Assembly: GCF_004522175.1 (NCBI RefSeq)
Contig: NZ_SDEB01000017.1
Location: 21,860-85,859, forward strand
Reading direction: 5' to 3'
Length of the DNA: 64,000 nucleotides
Origin: Paracoccus ravus
GTDB taxonomy: Bacteria > Pseudomonadota > Alphaproteobacteria > Rhodobacterales > Rhodobacteraceae
Shown here: piece after piece, positions 28,927 through 36,912 of the stretch
Numbering within the stretch: the stretch's first letter is position 1
Layout: each line of letters opens with the position of its first letter
The notes under the pieces: generated by a model
Told to the model about the DNA's origin: nothing
The model's input: the letters and a program-made list of their open reading frames with translations, nothing else
Database searches by the model: none
Position numbers and translations under genes: made by a program

Positions 28927-29889
28927 TCAGATCTCGACCTTCTGGGCGAGGCCCTTTTCTTGGGCGAGGGTCACGACGGCGCGGGCGACGGCGAGGTCTT
29001 GCAGGCCTACGCCGGTGCCGTCGAAGATGGTCAGTTCCGCCTCCCCGCGGCCCTGATGGCTGCCGTTGATCACTGCGCCAAGCTGGGTGATCGACGATGG
29101 CTCAATCAGCCCCGCCGCAATGGCGTGCTGGAACTCGCCGATGCTGATCGATTGCGCGATCTCATCGGTGAACAGACGCGCGCGGGCGACCAGCGCCGGG
29201 TCAAGCTCTTGCTTGCCCTTCGTGTCGGTGCCCATGGCCGCGATATGCGTCGGGCCTTTGACATGCTCGTCCAGCAGCAACGGCGAGAAGGCGGAGGTGA
29301 TCGAGATGATCACGTCGGCTTCCGCCCCAAGCTGCGGCAGGTCCACCGCCTCGAAGGGAAGGCCCAGATCAGCGGCGGTATCGGCCAGACGGGTCAGCAT
29401 CTCGGGATGGGGGTTCCAGCCGATCACCTTCTCGAACGGATGTGCGCGAACCGCCGCGCGCATCTGAAAGGCCGATTGGTGGCCGGCGCCGATCATGCCC
29501 AAGACCTTGGCCCCCTTGGGCGCGAGATGCCGGATCGAGACCGCCGAGGCCGCCGCCGTGCGCAGCGCGGTCAGAAGGTTGCCGCCCACCGCCGCCTCGA
29601 CCCGCCCGGTATCCGCATCGAAGAGGAAGACCGTGGACTGGTGGTTGATCAGCCCGTGCTTCTGGTTCTGCGGCCAATAGCCCCCGGCCTTCAGGCCAAG
29701 CGTCAAGGCCGATCCGTCGAAGCCGCCCTTGAAGCCGTAAAGCGCCTCTTCATGGCCGATGGCCTCGCGCACGACGGGGAAGTTATAAGCCTGATCGGAT
29801 GCCATCGAGGCGAAGACCGCCTCGATCGCGTCATAGGCCGCCTCGGGGGTCATCAGACCCCCGATTTCCTTTTCCGCAACGACCAGCAT
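28927..29889 (-). CDS. bhcD: Iminosuccinate reductase BhcD (ornithine cyclodeaminase/mu-crystallin family)
   Basis: 320 residues from the ATG at 29889, which overlaps the bhcC stop (TGATG); longer readings have no support. The ornithine-cyclodeaminase fold shows a Rossmann motif KVLGMIGAGHQSAFQMRA near residue 125 and NHQSTVFLFDADTGRVEA for substrate binding. As fourth gene of bhcABCD it should reduce iminosuccinate to aspartate with NADH, closing the beta-hydroxyaspartate cycle. The assignment rests on family plus the complete four-gene context. Confidence 0.94.
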   Translation of the reverse strand: MLVVAEKEIGGLMTPEAAYDAIEAVFASMASDQAYNFPVVREAIGHEEALYGFKGGFDGSALTLGLKAGGYWPQNQKHGLINHQSTVFLFDADTGRVEAAVGGNLLTALRTAAASAVSIRHLAPKGAKVLGMIGAGHQSAFQMRAAVRAHPFEKVIGWNPHPEMLTRLADTAADLGLPFEAVDLPQLGAEADVIISITSAFSPLLLDEHVKGPTHIAAMGTDTKGKQELDPALVARARLFTDEIAQSISIGEFQHAIAAGLIEPSSITQLGAVINGSHQGRGEAELTIFDGTGVGLQDLAVARAVVTLAQEKGLAQKVEI

Positions 29890-31064
29890 CAGTAGCCCTT
29901 TCCGCGGGCCGAGACCGGCCAGACCGTCTCGACCTTGCCGTTCCGGACGCCGACATACCAATCATGGACGTTGCAGGTCGGGTCGCAATGGCCCGGCACG
30001 AGGCGCAGCTTCTCATTGACCTTCAGCACGCCCTTGGGGTCGGCGATGACGCCATGCTCGTCCGAGCATTTGACATATTCCACGTCGTCGCGGCCGAAGA
30101 CGAAGGACAGCCCGCTATCGACCGATTGCGCCTTGAGCCCCGCGTCGCAGATCGCCTTGTCGGGCTTGGCGTGCGACATCACCGAGGTCAGGATGAAGAG
30201 CGCGTTCTCCCATTCGCCCTTGTCGATGCGGTGACCGCCCGCGTCCTTGATGCGACCGTAATCGGCATCCATGAAGGCGTAGCTGCCGCATTGCAGTTCG
30301 TTATAGACGCCGGAATTGCTCTCGAAATAATAGCTGCCGGTGCCGCCACCCGAGACGAGTTCCGGCGACAGCCCGGCCTCCTCAAGCGCGGCGACGGCTT
30401 CCTTGACCTGCGCAATGGCGGCATCAAGCTTGGCCTTGCGGTCAACGAAGCTTTCCATGTGCTGCATCGCGCCCTGATAGGCTTGGATGCCGGTGAATTT
30501 CAGACCCGGTGCGGCGTCGATGGCCTTGGCGATCTCGACCACGGCGCTCGCGGTGGTGACACCGCAGCGACCCGCGCCGCAGTCGATCTCGATGAAGCAT
30601 TCGATCTGGGTGCCGTGGCGCTGTGCGGCTGCCGACAGATCGGCCACGTTTGCAACGTCATCGACGCAGACGATGATCCGCGCGCCGTATTTCGGAAGCT
30701 TCGCCAGGCGGTCGATCTTGGCAGGCTCGCGGACCTGATTGCTGACCAGAATGTCCTTGATGCCGCCACGGGCAAAGACCTCGGCTTCCGAGACCTTCTG
30801 ACAGCAGACACCCGCCGCACCGCCCAGTTCCTGTTGCAGTTTCTGGACGTCCACCGATTTGTGCATCTTGCCGTGGCTGCGGTGGCGCATGCCATGCGCC
30901 TTGGCGTAATCGCCCATTTTCTTGATGTTGCGTTCCAGCGCATCCAGATCGAGGATCAGGCAGGGCGTCTGGATGTCCTTTTCGTCCATTCCGGGCAGAG
31001 CGGGAATGTCATAGCCGACTTCGAAACCGGCGAAATCCGTCGCGATCTTGTTCTGTGCGTTCAT
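29889..31064 (-). CDS. bhcC: beta-hydroxyaspartate aldolase BhcC (D-threonine aldolase-like)
   Basis: 391 residues of the fold-III PLP D-threonine aldolase family. TPCLILDLDALERNIKKMGDYA opens the barrel; RHRSHGKMHKS near residues 61-70 holds the probable PLP lysine (Lys66); EIDCGAGRCGV and SGGGTGSYY are phosphate-binding stretches. It condenses glycine and glyoxylate to erythro-beta-hydroxyaspartate. It follows bhcB by nine bases and is coupled to bhcD. Confidence 0.95.
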   Translation of the reverse strand: MNAQNKIATDFAGFEVGYDIPALPGMDEKDIQTPCLILDLDALERNIKKMGDYAKAHGMRHRSHGKMHKSVDVQKLQQELGGAAGVCCQKVSEAEVFARGGIKDILVSNQVREPAKIDRLAKLPKYGARIIVCVDDVANVADLSAAAQRHGTQIECFIEIDCGAGRCGVTTASAVVEIAKAIDAAPGLKFTGIQAYQGAMQHMESFVDRKAKLDAAIAQVKEAVAALEEAGLSPELVSGGGTGSYYFESNSGVYNELQCGSYAFMDADYGRIKDAGGHRIDKGEWENALFILTSVMSHAKPDKAICDAGLKAQSVDSGLSFVFGRDDVEYVKCSDEHGVIADPKGVLKVNEKLRLVPGHCDPTCNVHDWYVGVRNGKVETVWPVSARGKGY

Positions 31065-31073
31065 GGCTGGTCC

Positions 31074-32033
31074 TCAGTTCCAGGGCAGGCGGTCGAGATC
31101 GACATTGCCGCCGGTGATGATGATGCCGACGCGCTGGCCGGCGAAGATGTCGCGGTTCTTGATGATCGTGGCCAGCGGCACGGCGCTGGAGGGCTCCATC
31201 ACGAGTTTCATGCGCTTCCAGATCAGCTTCATCGCCTCGACGATTTCGTCTTCGGTCGCAGTCAGGATGTCGGTGACGTGATTGCGGACAAAGTGCCAGG
31301 TCAGTTCCTTGAGCGGAACCTTCAGCCCGTCTGCCACAGTTTCGGGTGCGTCATCCGCGATGATGTGCCCGGCACGGAAGCTGCGCGCGGCGTCATCGGC
31401 ATTCAGCGGCTCGGCGGCATAGATCCGGGTCTTCGGCGCGATATTCGACAGCGTCAGGCAGGTTCCTGACACCATACCGCCGCCACCGATCGGGGCAACC
31501 ACGGCATCCAGCCCCTCGGCCTGTTCGACCAGTTCCGCCGAGCAGGTGGCCTGACCGGCGATCACCCGCCAGTCGTTATAGGGATGGACGAACTCCGCCC
31601 CCGTTTCGGCCACGACCTCGGCAAAGACCGCCTCGCGAGAACTGGTCGAGGGCTCGCATTCGACGACCCGCCCGCCATAGCCGCGCACGGCGTCCTTCTT
31701 GGCCTGCGGCGCGGTGCGCGGCATGACCACGGTACAGGGGATGCCCCGGCGTCCTGCGGCATAGCTGAGGCAAGTGCCGTGATTGCCGCTGGAATGGGTG
31801 GCGACGCCTTTGGCTGCTTGCTCATCGCTCAACCCAAAGACCGCGTTCGAGGCCCCGCGCGCCTTAAAGGCCCCGGCCTTTTGCAGGTTCTCGCATTTGA
31901 AGAACAGCTCGGCCCCGGTCAGCTCATTGAGAAAGCGCGAGGTCAGGACCGGCGTCACATGCACATGCCGCGCAATCCTCTTCCGCGCGACCAGCATGTC
32001 CGAGAGCGACGGAATATACATCTGATCCAGCAT
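31074..32033 (-). CDS. bhcB: beta-hydroxyaspartate dehydratase BhcB (threonine dehydratase-like)
   Basis: 319 residues of PLP fold type II. AGAFKARGA contains the Schiff-base lysine (Lys57); SSGNHGTCLSYAA binds the PLP phosphate/substrate and PIGGGGMVSGTCL is the glycine-rich phosphate loop. It removes water from beta-hydroxyaspartate to give iminosuccinate. I take the ATG at 32033, one base after bhcA's stop; the ATG four codons on (32021) matches the start of the characterised enzyme as I recall it and is a real alternative. Confidence 0.95.
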   Translation of the reverse strand: MLDQMYIPSLSDMLVARKRIARHVHVTPVLTSRFLNELTGAELFFKCENLQKAGAFKARGASNAVFGLSDEQAAKGVATHSSGNHGTCLSYAAGRRGIPCTVVMPRTAPQAKKDAVRGYGGRVVECEPSTSSREAVFAEVVAETGAEFVHPYNDWRVIAGQATCSAELVEQAEGLDAVVAPIGGGGMVSGTCLTLSNIAPKTRIYAAEPLNADDAARSFRAGHIIADDAPETVADGLKVPLKELTWHFVRNHVTDILTATEDEIVEAMKLIWKRMKLVMEPSSAVPLATIIKNRDIFAGQRVGIIITGGNVDLDRLPWN

Positions 32034-32034
32034 C

Positions 32035-33225
32035 TCAGGCAGCCTTCCGCAAAGCCGTCACGGTAGACTGGCGGTAATGTTCCTGCGCTGCGGCCACGCC
32101 CGAGCCAAGACGGATCGGCAGTCCCAGATCGGCCATGACCATTTCCGCGACCGAAATCCCCGACAGCGCCATGGCGTCGGTCATGCTGCCAAGATGGCCG
32201 ATGCGGAAGACCTTGCCCGCAACCTCGCCGAGGCCGGTCCCGAAGGCCATGTCATAGGTTTCCAGCGCATGGGACACGAAGCGGTTGGCGTCGAAACCTT
32301 CGGGCATGCGGATCGCGCTGACCGTGTCCGAATAAAGCTCGGGGCGGGCGGCGCAAAGCTTCAGCCCCCAAGCCTCGACGGCGGCGCGGATGCCGCTGGC
32401 GATGCGGTGGTGGCGGGCAAAGACATGCTCCAGTCCCTCGGAGAGCAGGCGTTCACAGGCAATGTTCAGCCCGTTGATCAGCCCGACCGGCGGCGTATAG
32501 GGATAGCCGTTCCGGGCATAGCCCGTCGCCATGTCGCGGATATCGAAGAAGGTGCGGGGCAGTTTCGCATCCTCGACCGCCGCCATCGCCTTTTCCGAGA
32601 AGCCGACGATGGCGAGGCCGGGGGGGAGCATGAAGCCCTTTTGGCTGCCGGTGACGGCGATGTCGACGCCCCATTCGTCCATGCGGAAATCCATCGAACC
32701 GATCGAACTGACGCCGTCGACGAAGAGCATCGCCGGATGACCCGCCGCGTCCAAAGCACGGCGCACGGCGGCAATGTCGGATTTCACGCCGGTCGCGGTC
32801 TCGTTATGGGTCGCGAGAACCGCGCGGATCTCGTGGCCCTTGTCGGCGCGCAGGAACTCTTCGAAACGCTCGGCGGGGATGCCTTCGCCCCAGGGCGTCT
32901 CGACGAAAGCCACGTCAAGGCGGTGGCGCTGGCACATGTCGATCCAGCGGTGGCTGAACATGCCGTTGCGCGCGGCCAGCACCTTGTCGCCTGGCGAAAG
33001 CGTGTTGGTGATCGCGGTTTCCCAACCCCCGGTCCCGGTCGAGGGGAACAGGAAGACCTGTGCGCGGCTGGTCTTGAGCACCTTTTTCACGCCGTCCAGC
33101 GCGGGATGCAGCATCCGGCCGAAAACCGGCGAGCGGTGGTCGATGGTGGGCATGTCCACGGCCTTGCGCAGATCCTCGGGGATATTCGTGGGGCCGGGAA
33201 TGAAGATGGGGTTCTGACTGGTCAT
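32035..33225 (-). CDS. bhcA: Aspartate-glyoxylate aminotransferase BhcA
   Basis: 396 residues of PLP fold type I (serine-glyoxylate aminotransferase-like). IFIPGPTNIPEDLRKAVDMPTIDHRSP starts the protein, VTGSQKGFMLPPGL contains PLP-Lys196, and FLFPSTGTGGWET binds cofactor phosphate. It transfers the amino group of aspartate to glyoxylate, giving glycine and oxaloacetate. The start at 33225 has GGAGGAAGCACC directly before it. First gene of the bhc operon, divergent from bhcR. Confidence 0.95.
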   Translation of the reverse strand: MTSQNPIFIPGPTNIPEDLRKAVDMPTIDHRSPVFGRMLHPALDGVKKVLKTSRAQVFLFPSTGTGGWETAITNTLSPGDKVLAARNGMFSHRWIDMCQRHRLDVAFVETPWGEGIPAERFEEFLRADKGHEIRAVLATHNETATGVKSDIAAVRRALDAAGHPAMLFVDGVSSIGSMDFRMDEWGVDIAVTGSQKGFMLPPGLAIVGFSEKAMAAVEDAKLPRTFFDIRDMATGYARNGYPYTPPVGLINGLNIACERLLSEGLEHVFARHHRIASGIRAAVEAWGLKLCAARPELYSDTVSAIRMPEGFDANRFVSHALETYDMAFGTGLGEVAGKVFRIGHLGSMTDAMALSGISVAEMVMADLGLPIRLGSGVAAAQEHYRQSTVTALRKAA

Positions 33226-33250
33226 GGTGCTTCCTCCTGCACTGTGATCC

Positions 33251-33279
33251 AGCCTAGGCGAGACTGTCCATTCCGGCAA
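33251..33279 (-). promoter_or_regulatory. Putative bhcA promoter
   Basis: Minus-strand TTGCCG, 17-base spacer, TAGGCT; a start near 33244 would leave a leader of about 20 bases before bhcA. The -35 is imperfect, fitting a promoter that needs an activator. Confidence 0.45.
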
Positions 33280-33281
33280 TT

Positions 33282-33311
33282 TTTCTGAAAAGCATTTCGC
33301 AATGGCGGAAA
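33282..33311. promoter_or_regulatory. Candidate BhcR operator upstream of the bhcA promoter
   Basis: Two partly palindromic elements in the 180-base bhcA-bhcR gap: TTTTTCTGAAAA near 33282-33292 and TTTCGC-AATG-GCGGAAA at 33295-33311. They lie at about -38 to -67 of the putative bhcA start, where an IclR-type activator could bind. No experimental consensus was available to compare. Confidence 0.4.
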
Positions 33312-33408
33312 ATATGATATTTTTCTTTACGGATCAGGATCTTGTTGTTTTCCAATCCGGCGCAGCGATTTTCAATCAATGCGGCATAAAGTCGAAAGGA
33401 TTTGTTGA

Positions 33409-34236
33409 ATGTCGAGCGCACCGCGAAAAAGAGGGCGTCCGAGGGGCAGGGCGGACGGCTCAGAGGATAGTGGCGGGGTGCGGGCGTTGGACCGGGCCCT
33501 CGATGTGCTGGACGTGATCGGCGCGGGCAATGGCCTGACGCTGTCCGAGATCGCGCAACGTCTCGATCTCGCGCCTTCGACCGTGCATCGCGTTCTTGTG
33601 ACGCTTTCGGCCCGAGGCATGGCCGAGGCCGATGCACAAAGCCAGACCTGGCATGTCGGGCCTGCGGCCTTTCGGCTGGGCTCGGCCTTCATGCGCCGCT
33701 CGGGTCTGGTCGAGCGCGCCCGGCCGGTGCTGCGCCAGCTGATGGAGGCAACTGGCGAGACCGCCAATCTGGGAATCCTGAACGGGGATGCGGTGCTGTT
33801 CCTGAGCCAGGTCGAGACGCATGAGACGATCAGGGCATTTTTCCCGCCCGGCACCCGTTCGCCTCTTCATGCCTCGGGGATCGGCAAGGCTCTGCTGGCC
33901 CATGCCGGGCCTGCGAGCCTCGCCCGCATGATCCAGGGCCTTCGGCTTGAGCGTTTCACGCCCGCGACGCTCTGCACCGCCGAAGCGCTGGCAGCGGATC
34001 TCGCCGTGACCCGCGCGCGCGGCTATGCGATCGACAATGAGGAACGCGCCGCAGGGATGCGCTGCATCGCAGCGCCGGTCCTGGATTTGGCCGGCGAGGC
34101 GGCGGCAGGGGTCTCGGTCTCGGGGCCTCTGCACCGGATGGGCGAAGAGCGCCTCAAGGCGATCGCCGACGCGGTGACAGAGGCCGCGCGCCTGCTTTCA
34201 TTTGGCAGCGCGCCGCCTCATTCCGCCGCAAGGTAG
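33409..34236 (+). CDS. bhcR: IclR-family transcriptional regulator BhcR
   Basis: 275 residues. The winged helix-turn-helix is at about residues 25-85 (LSEIAQRLDLAPSTVHRVLVTLSARGM) and the IclR effector domain follows (RPVLRQLMEATGETANLGILNGDAVLFLSQVE ... SPLHASGIGKALLA ... ARGYAIDNEERAAGMRCIAAPV). Divergently placed beside bhcA, the arrangement of the known bhc cluster, where the regulator responds to glyoxylate. An arginine-rich N-terminal extension precedes the DNA-binding domain. Confidence 0.93.
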   Translation: MSSAPRKRGRPRGRADGSEDSGGVRALDRALDVLDVIGAGNGLTLSEIAQRLDLAPSTVHRVLVTLSARGMAEADAQSQTWHVGPAAFRLGSAFMRRSGLVERARPVLRQLMEATGETANLGILNGDAVLFLSQVETHETIRAFFPPGTRSPLHASGIGKALLAHAGPASLARMIQGLRLERFTPATLCTAEALAADLAVTRARGYAIDNEERAAGMRCIAAPVLDLAGEAAAGVSVSGPLHRMGEERLKAIADAVTEAARLLSFGSAPPHSAAR

Positions 34237-34467
34237 CGAATCACCTGACGCTGTCGGCTCTGATCCATGATGGTTTAAAATCAGCCGGTTGACAGAAAAA
34301 CTCGATGCTTGGAATGGCAGATTCACATCCGGTTCACGGGAGCCGTTCTAGCGTGCAAATGAGCGGATCACCGCGGCCGGTTCTGGGACGCCATGACCGG
34401 TCCGTTGGGACAGGGAAGAGCAAAGGGCACCATCCGGGTGGTCCGAAAACGGAGTTCCGAAAACGAA

Positions 34468-35175
34468 ATGCCAGAGTTCAGCCGTGCCGATATCATGACC
34501 CGGATCGCAAGCTCTGGCCCGCTTCGGATGGCGGGGGCGGATCTGGCCGGGCTGGATCTGTCGGGATTGTGGCTGGCGGGCGCGGATCTGAGCTATGCCG
34601 ATCTGAGCGGCTGCGATCTGAGCGATACCGAATTGTCCGGAGCAAGCCTATGGTCCGCCCGTGCAGCGGGGACGCGCTTTTATCGCTGCAACCTGACCGG
34701 CGCGAGTCTGGGGCTGGCCATTCTCGCGGGGGCGGATTTGCGCGCGGCGATCCTGGAAGATGCCGATTTCACCGGGGCCGATATGACCGGCGCGGACATG
34801 ACCGGATCAAGGATGCGGGGTGCTTGGCTCGATACCTTGCAGCGGGCCCTGGCCATCGGCGCGCCGCCGCTGCGCTATCCCGAAGCTGTGCGCGCCCCCA
34901 TCCGCATCCGATGCGACGAGGCGCTCCTTGAGCCGCTGGAACTGAGATGCGGCGACCGGGTCGAGTTGCAGTTCCGGCGTCCCGCCAATTCGATGCGGAT
35001 CGAGCATCGCGATGTCGATACCCGCGAAGTGCTCGAAGGCCCGCTGACGCAGGGGCGTGAAACCGATCAACGGGTTTTGCGCTTTCGCGCCATGAAGCCC
35101 GGCAAGGTCCATTTGCGCATCACCCATGGTGACGGTGAACCTCCACTTGAACTGGAGGTCACGGTCCAGACATGA
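34468..35175 (+). CDS. Pentapeptide-repeat protein with C-terminal beta domain
   Basis: 235 residues from the ATG at 34468 (GGAG eleven bases upstream; 34393 is an alternative giving a basic extension). Residues about 20-115 hold some 18 tandem pentapeptides of the A(D/N)LxG type, predicting a right-handed quadrilateral beta-helix. The last 70 residues (from RVELQFRRPANSMRIEH) look like a small beta-sandwich; the FRAMKPGKVHLRITH stretch resembles chagasin-type protease-inhibitor folds, but this is a weak impression. Converges on the regulator gene with a 5-base gap. Function unknown. Confidence 0.8.
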   Translation: MPEFSRADIMTRIASSGPLRMAGADLAGLDLSGLWLAGADLSYADLSGCDLSDTELSGASLWSARAAGTRFYRCNLTGASLGLAILAGADLRAAILEDADFTGADMTGADMTGSRMRGAWLDTLQRALAIGAPPLRYPEAVRAPIRIRCDEALLEPLELRCGDRVELQFRRPANSMRIEHRDVDTREVLEGPLTQGRETDQRVLRFRAMKPGKVHLRITHGDGEPPLELEVTVQT

Positions 35176-35180
35176 GCGCG

Positions 35181-36821
35181 TCACAGCCCCGATTTGGTAA
35201 TCCCCATCAGCCCGGCCATGCGCAGGGTAGAGACCGGATAATCGGGACTGGCCATCAGATCCAGGCTGAAATCCGGCTCGATCCGACGCAGACGCGCCAA
35301 GGCATCCGCCGCGCCGGCCACGTCGCCTCGGTGATAGCGCAGGGCGGCCATGAACCGCAGCGAAGGGCGATTGTCCGCGGCAAAGGCATAGGCGGCGGCG
35401 GCGCTGTTCTCGGCATCACCAAAGCGGCGCAGCCGGACTTGCACCACAGCGCGCCGCATCAGCCAGCTTGCCGGGCCAAGTTCGGCCAGGGCGCCGCGCG
35501 CGCCGCGATCTGCGGCCTCGAGCGCCTCGACGTCACGGCCGACATCGGTCAGGGCCTGGGACAAAGCGTGACAGGCCATCTCATTGTCGGGATCGGCCCG
35601 GCACGCGGCGCGGGCCAGTTCCAGCGCCCCGATCGCATCATGCCGCCAGGATGCGGAAAGCGAGGCGACCGCAAGGACGACGGGATTGTTCGGCGCAAGC
35701 TCGCGGGCCTGACGGGCAAAGGCATCCGCCTCGTCCGAACAGGTGATGGGATCGCTGGTCAGCCGCTCGATGATCAGCGTGTTGCGCAGGTAAGAGCGCA
35801 AGGACAGGCTGACGGCATTTTCCTGATCTGGCGGCAAGCCCGCCAGTATCCGATCGGCAGCTTCCAGGCGATCCCGCGAATAGCTGAACACGTCCCAGAT
35901 CGGAAAGCTTTGCCAATGCGGCGACGCCGTGCGCCTGGCCCGATCCAGCAAGGCAACGGTGATCTGCGCCACGGCATGGCGCATGGTGAGCGTCTCTTCA
36001 TGCTTGCGGATGGTAAAGCGCCGGGTCCAGCCCCGCGACCCGCTCATGCCATCGCGCATGACCACCATCAGCGTGCAATCCTCGCCCGAGCCGTAGCAGA
36101 TCGCGCCCAGTTTCGTGCCGGGCGCGGCGAGGCTGCCTCCCTCGGGCTCAGCAAGCGTGGCGGGGATCATCTCGCAGGCCCGCGCGGCGGCTTCGTTGAT
36201 GATCATCTCGGCCAGCACATGCGCACGGCCGTCATTGCTTTCGATCGGGTCGAGCGCGACGACATAGCGATGCGTATCTCCGGACCCGTTCATCCCCACG
36301 CCCAGCGGCGCGGCCGGAGCCATGACCGGGGCCGCGATGGGAGCCGCAGGAGGCTGCGGGGCCGGGGCGGAAGGGCCGCGCTCGAATGCGGTTGGGCCGT
36401 CGGTCTCGGGCGTCAGGCGCAGCCGCATATCGCGCAGCCAGGATTCGAATTCCGGATCGGGAATATCAATATCGGCGGCAAATTCGACCGGCGTTCCGCC
36501 CGCATCATAGACCGGGGTCAGGTCGATGCGCAGCCGCTCTGGATCAAGCCCGACCCAGCCCACACCAGTCGTCAGGATGCCGCGCTCGTCCCCCAGACAA
36601 GAACGCAGTTCGCGCAGCATCTGGCGCAGACTGTCCGAACCCTGCTGACGACTGCGGTCGCTCCACAGCAGGTCCTGCAGTCTTGCCCTGTTCATGCGAA
36701 GATCGGGCGCAGTGCCCAGCAGAGCAAGCGCACCCCGTGCCTTTTGGCTTCTGGGGGTCAGGTCTTCGCCCGCCGCGCCGCGGACGCGGACCGTTCCCAT
36801 GAGACTCAATGTGGCGGTCAT
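35181..36821 (-). CDS. Winged-helix/TPR transcriptional regulator (BTAD/CadC-like architecture)
   Basis: About 546 residues from the ATG at 36821; an open frame continues further upstream but runs into the divergent gene. Residues 1-100 form an OmpR/SARP-type winged helix (MGTVRVRGAAGEDLTPRSQKARGALALL ... LLWSDRSRQQGSDSLRQMLRELRSCLG). A Pro/Ala linker follows at about 165-195. The second half is a TPR-like helical repeat array (DEADAFARQARELAPNNPVVLAVASL, ELARAACRADPDNEMACHALSQAL). Such proteins are one-component regulators. It probably controls the divergent protease operon. Confidence 0.75.
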   Translation of the reverse strand: MTATLSLMGTVRVRGAAGEDLTPRSQKARGALALLGTAPDLRMNRARLQDLLWSDRSRQQGSDSLRQMLRELRSCLGDERGILTTGVGWVGLDPERLRIDLTPVYDAGGTPVEFAADIDIPDPEFESWLRDMRLRLTPETDGPTAFERGPSAPAPQPPAAPIAAPVMAPAAPLGVGMNGSGDTHRYVVALDPIESNDGRAHVLAEMIINEAAARACEMIPATLAEPEGGSLAAPGTKLGAICYGSGEDCTLMVVMRDGMSGSRGWTRRFTIRKHEETLTMRHAVAQITVALLDRARRTASPHWQSFPIWDVFSYSRDRLEAADRILAGLPPDQENAVSLSLRSYLRNTLIIERLTSDPITCSDEADAFARQARELAPNNPVVLAVASLSASWRHDAIGALELARAACRADPDNEMACHALSQALTDVGRDVEALEAADRGARGALAELGPASWLMRRAVVQVRLRRFGDAENSAAAAYAFAADNRPSLRFMAALRYHRGDVAGAADALARLRRIEPDFSLDLMASPDYPVSTLRMAGLMGITKSGL

Positions 36822-36912
36822 CCCGATTCGCAGCTTAGCTCGGTCCCGAGCCATATTAACCAAAAATATCTGTCCGAAATCGAATAGTTGCTTCAGAGGA
36901 GCATTGATTACC

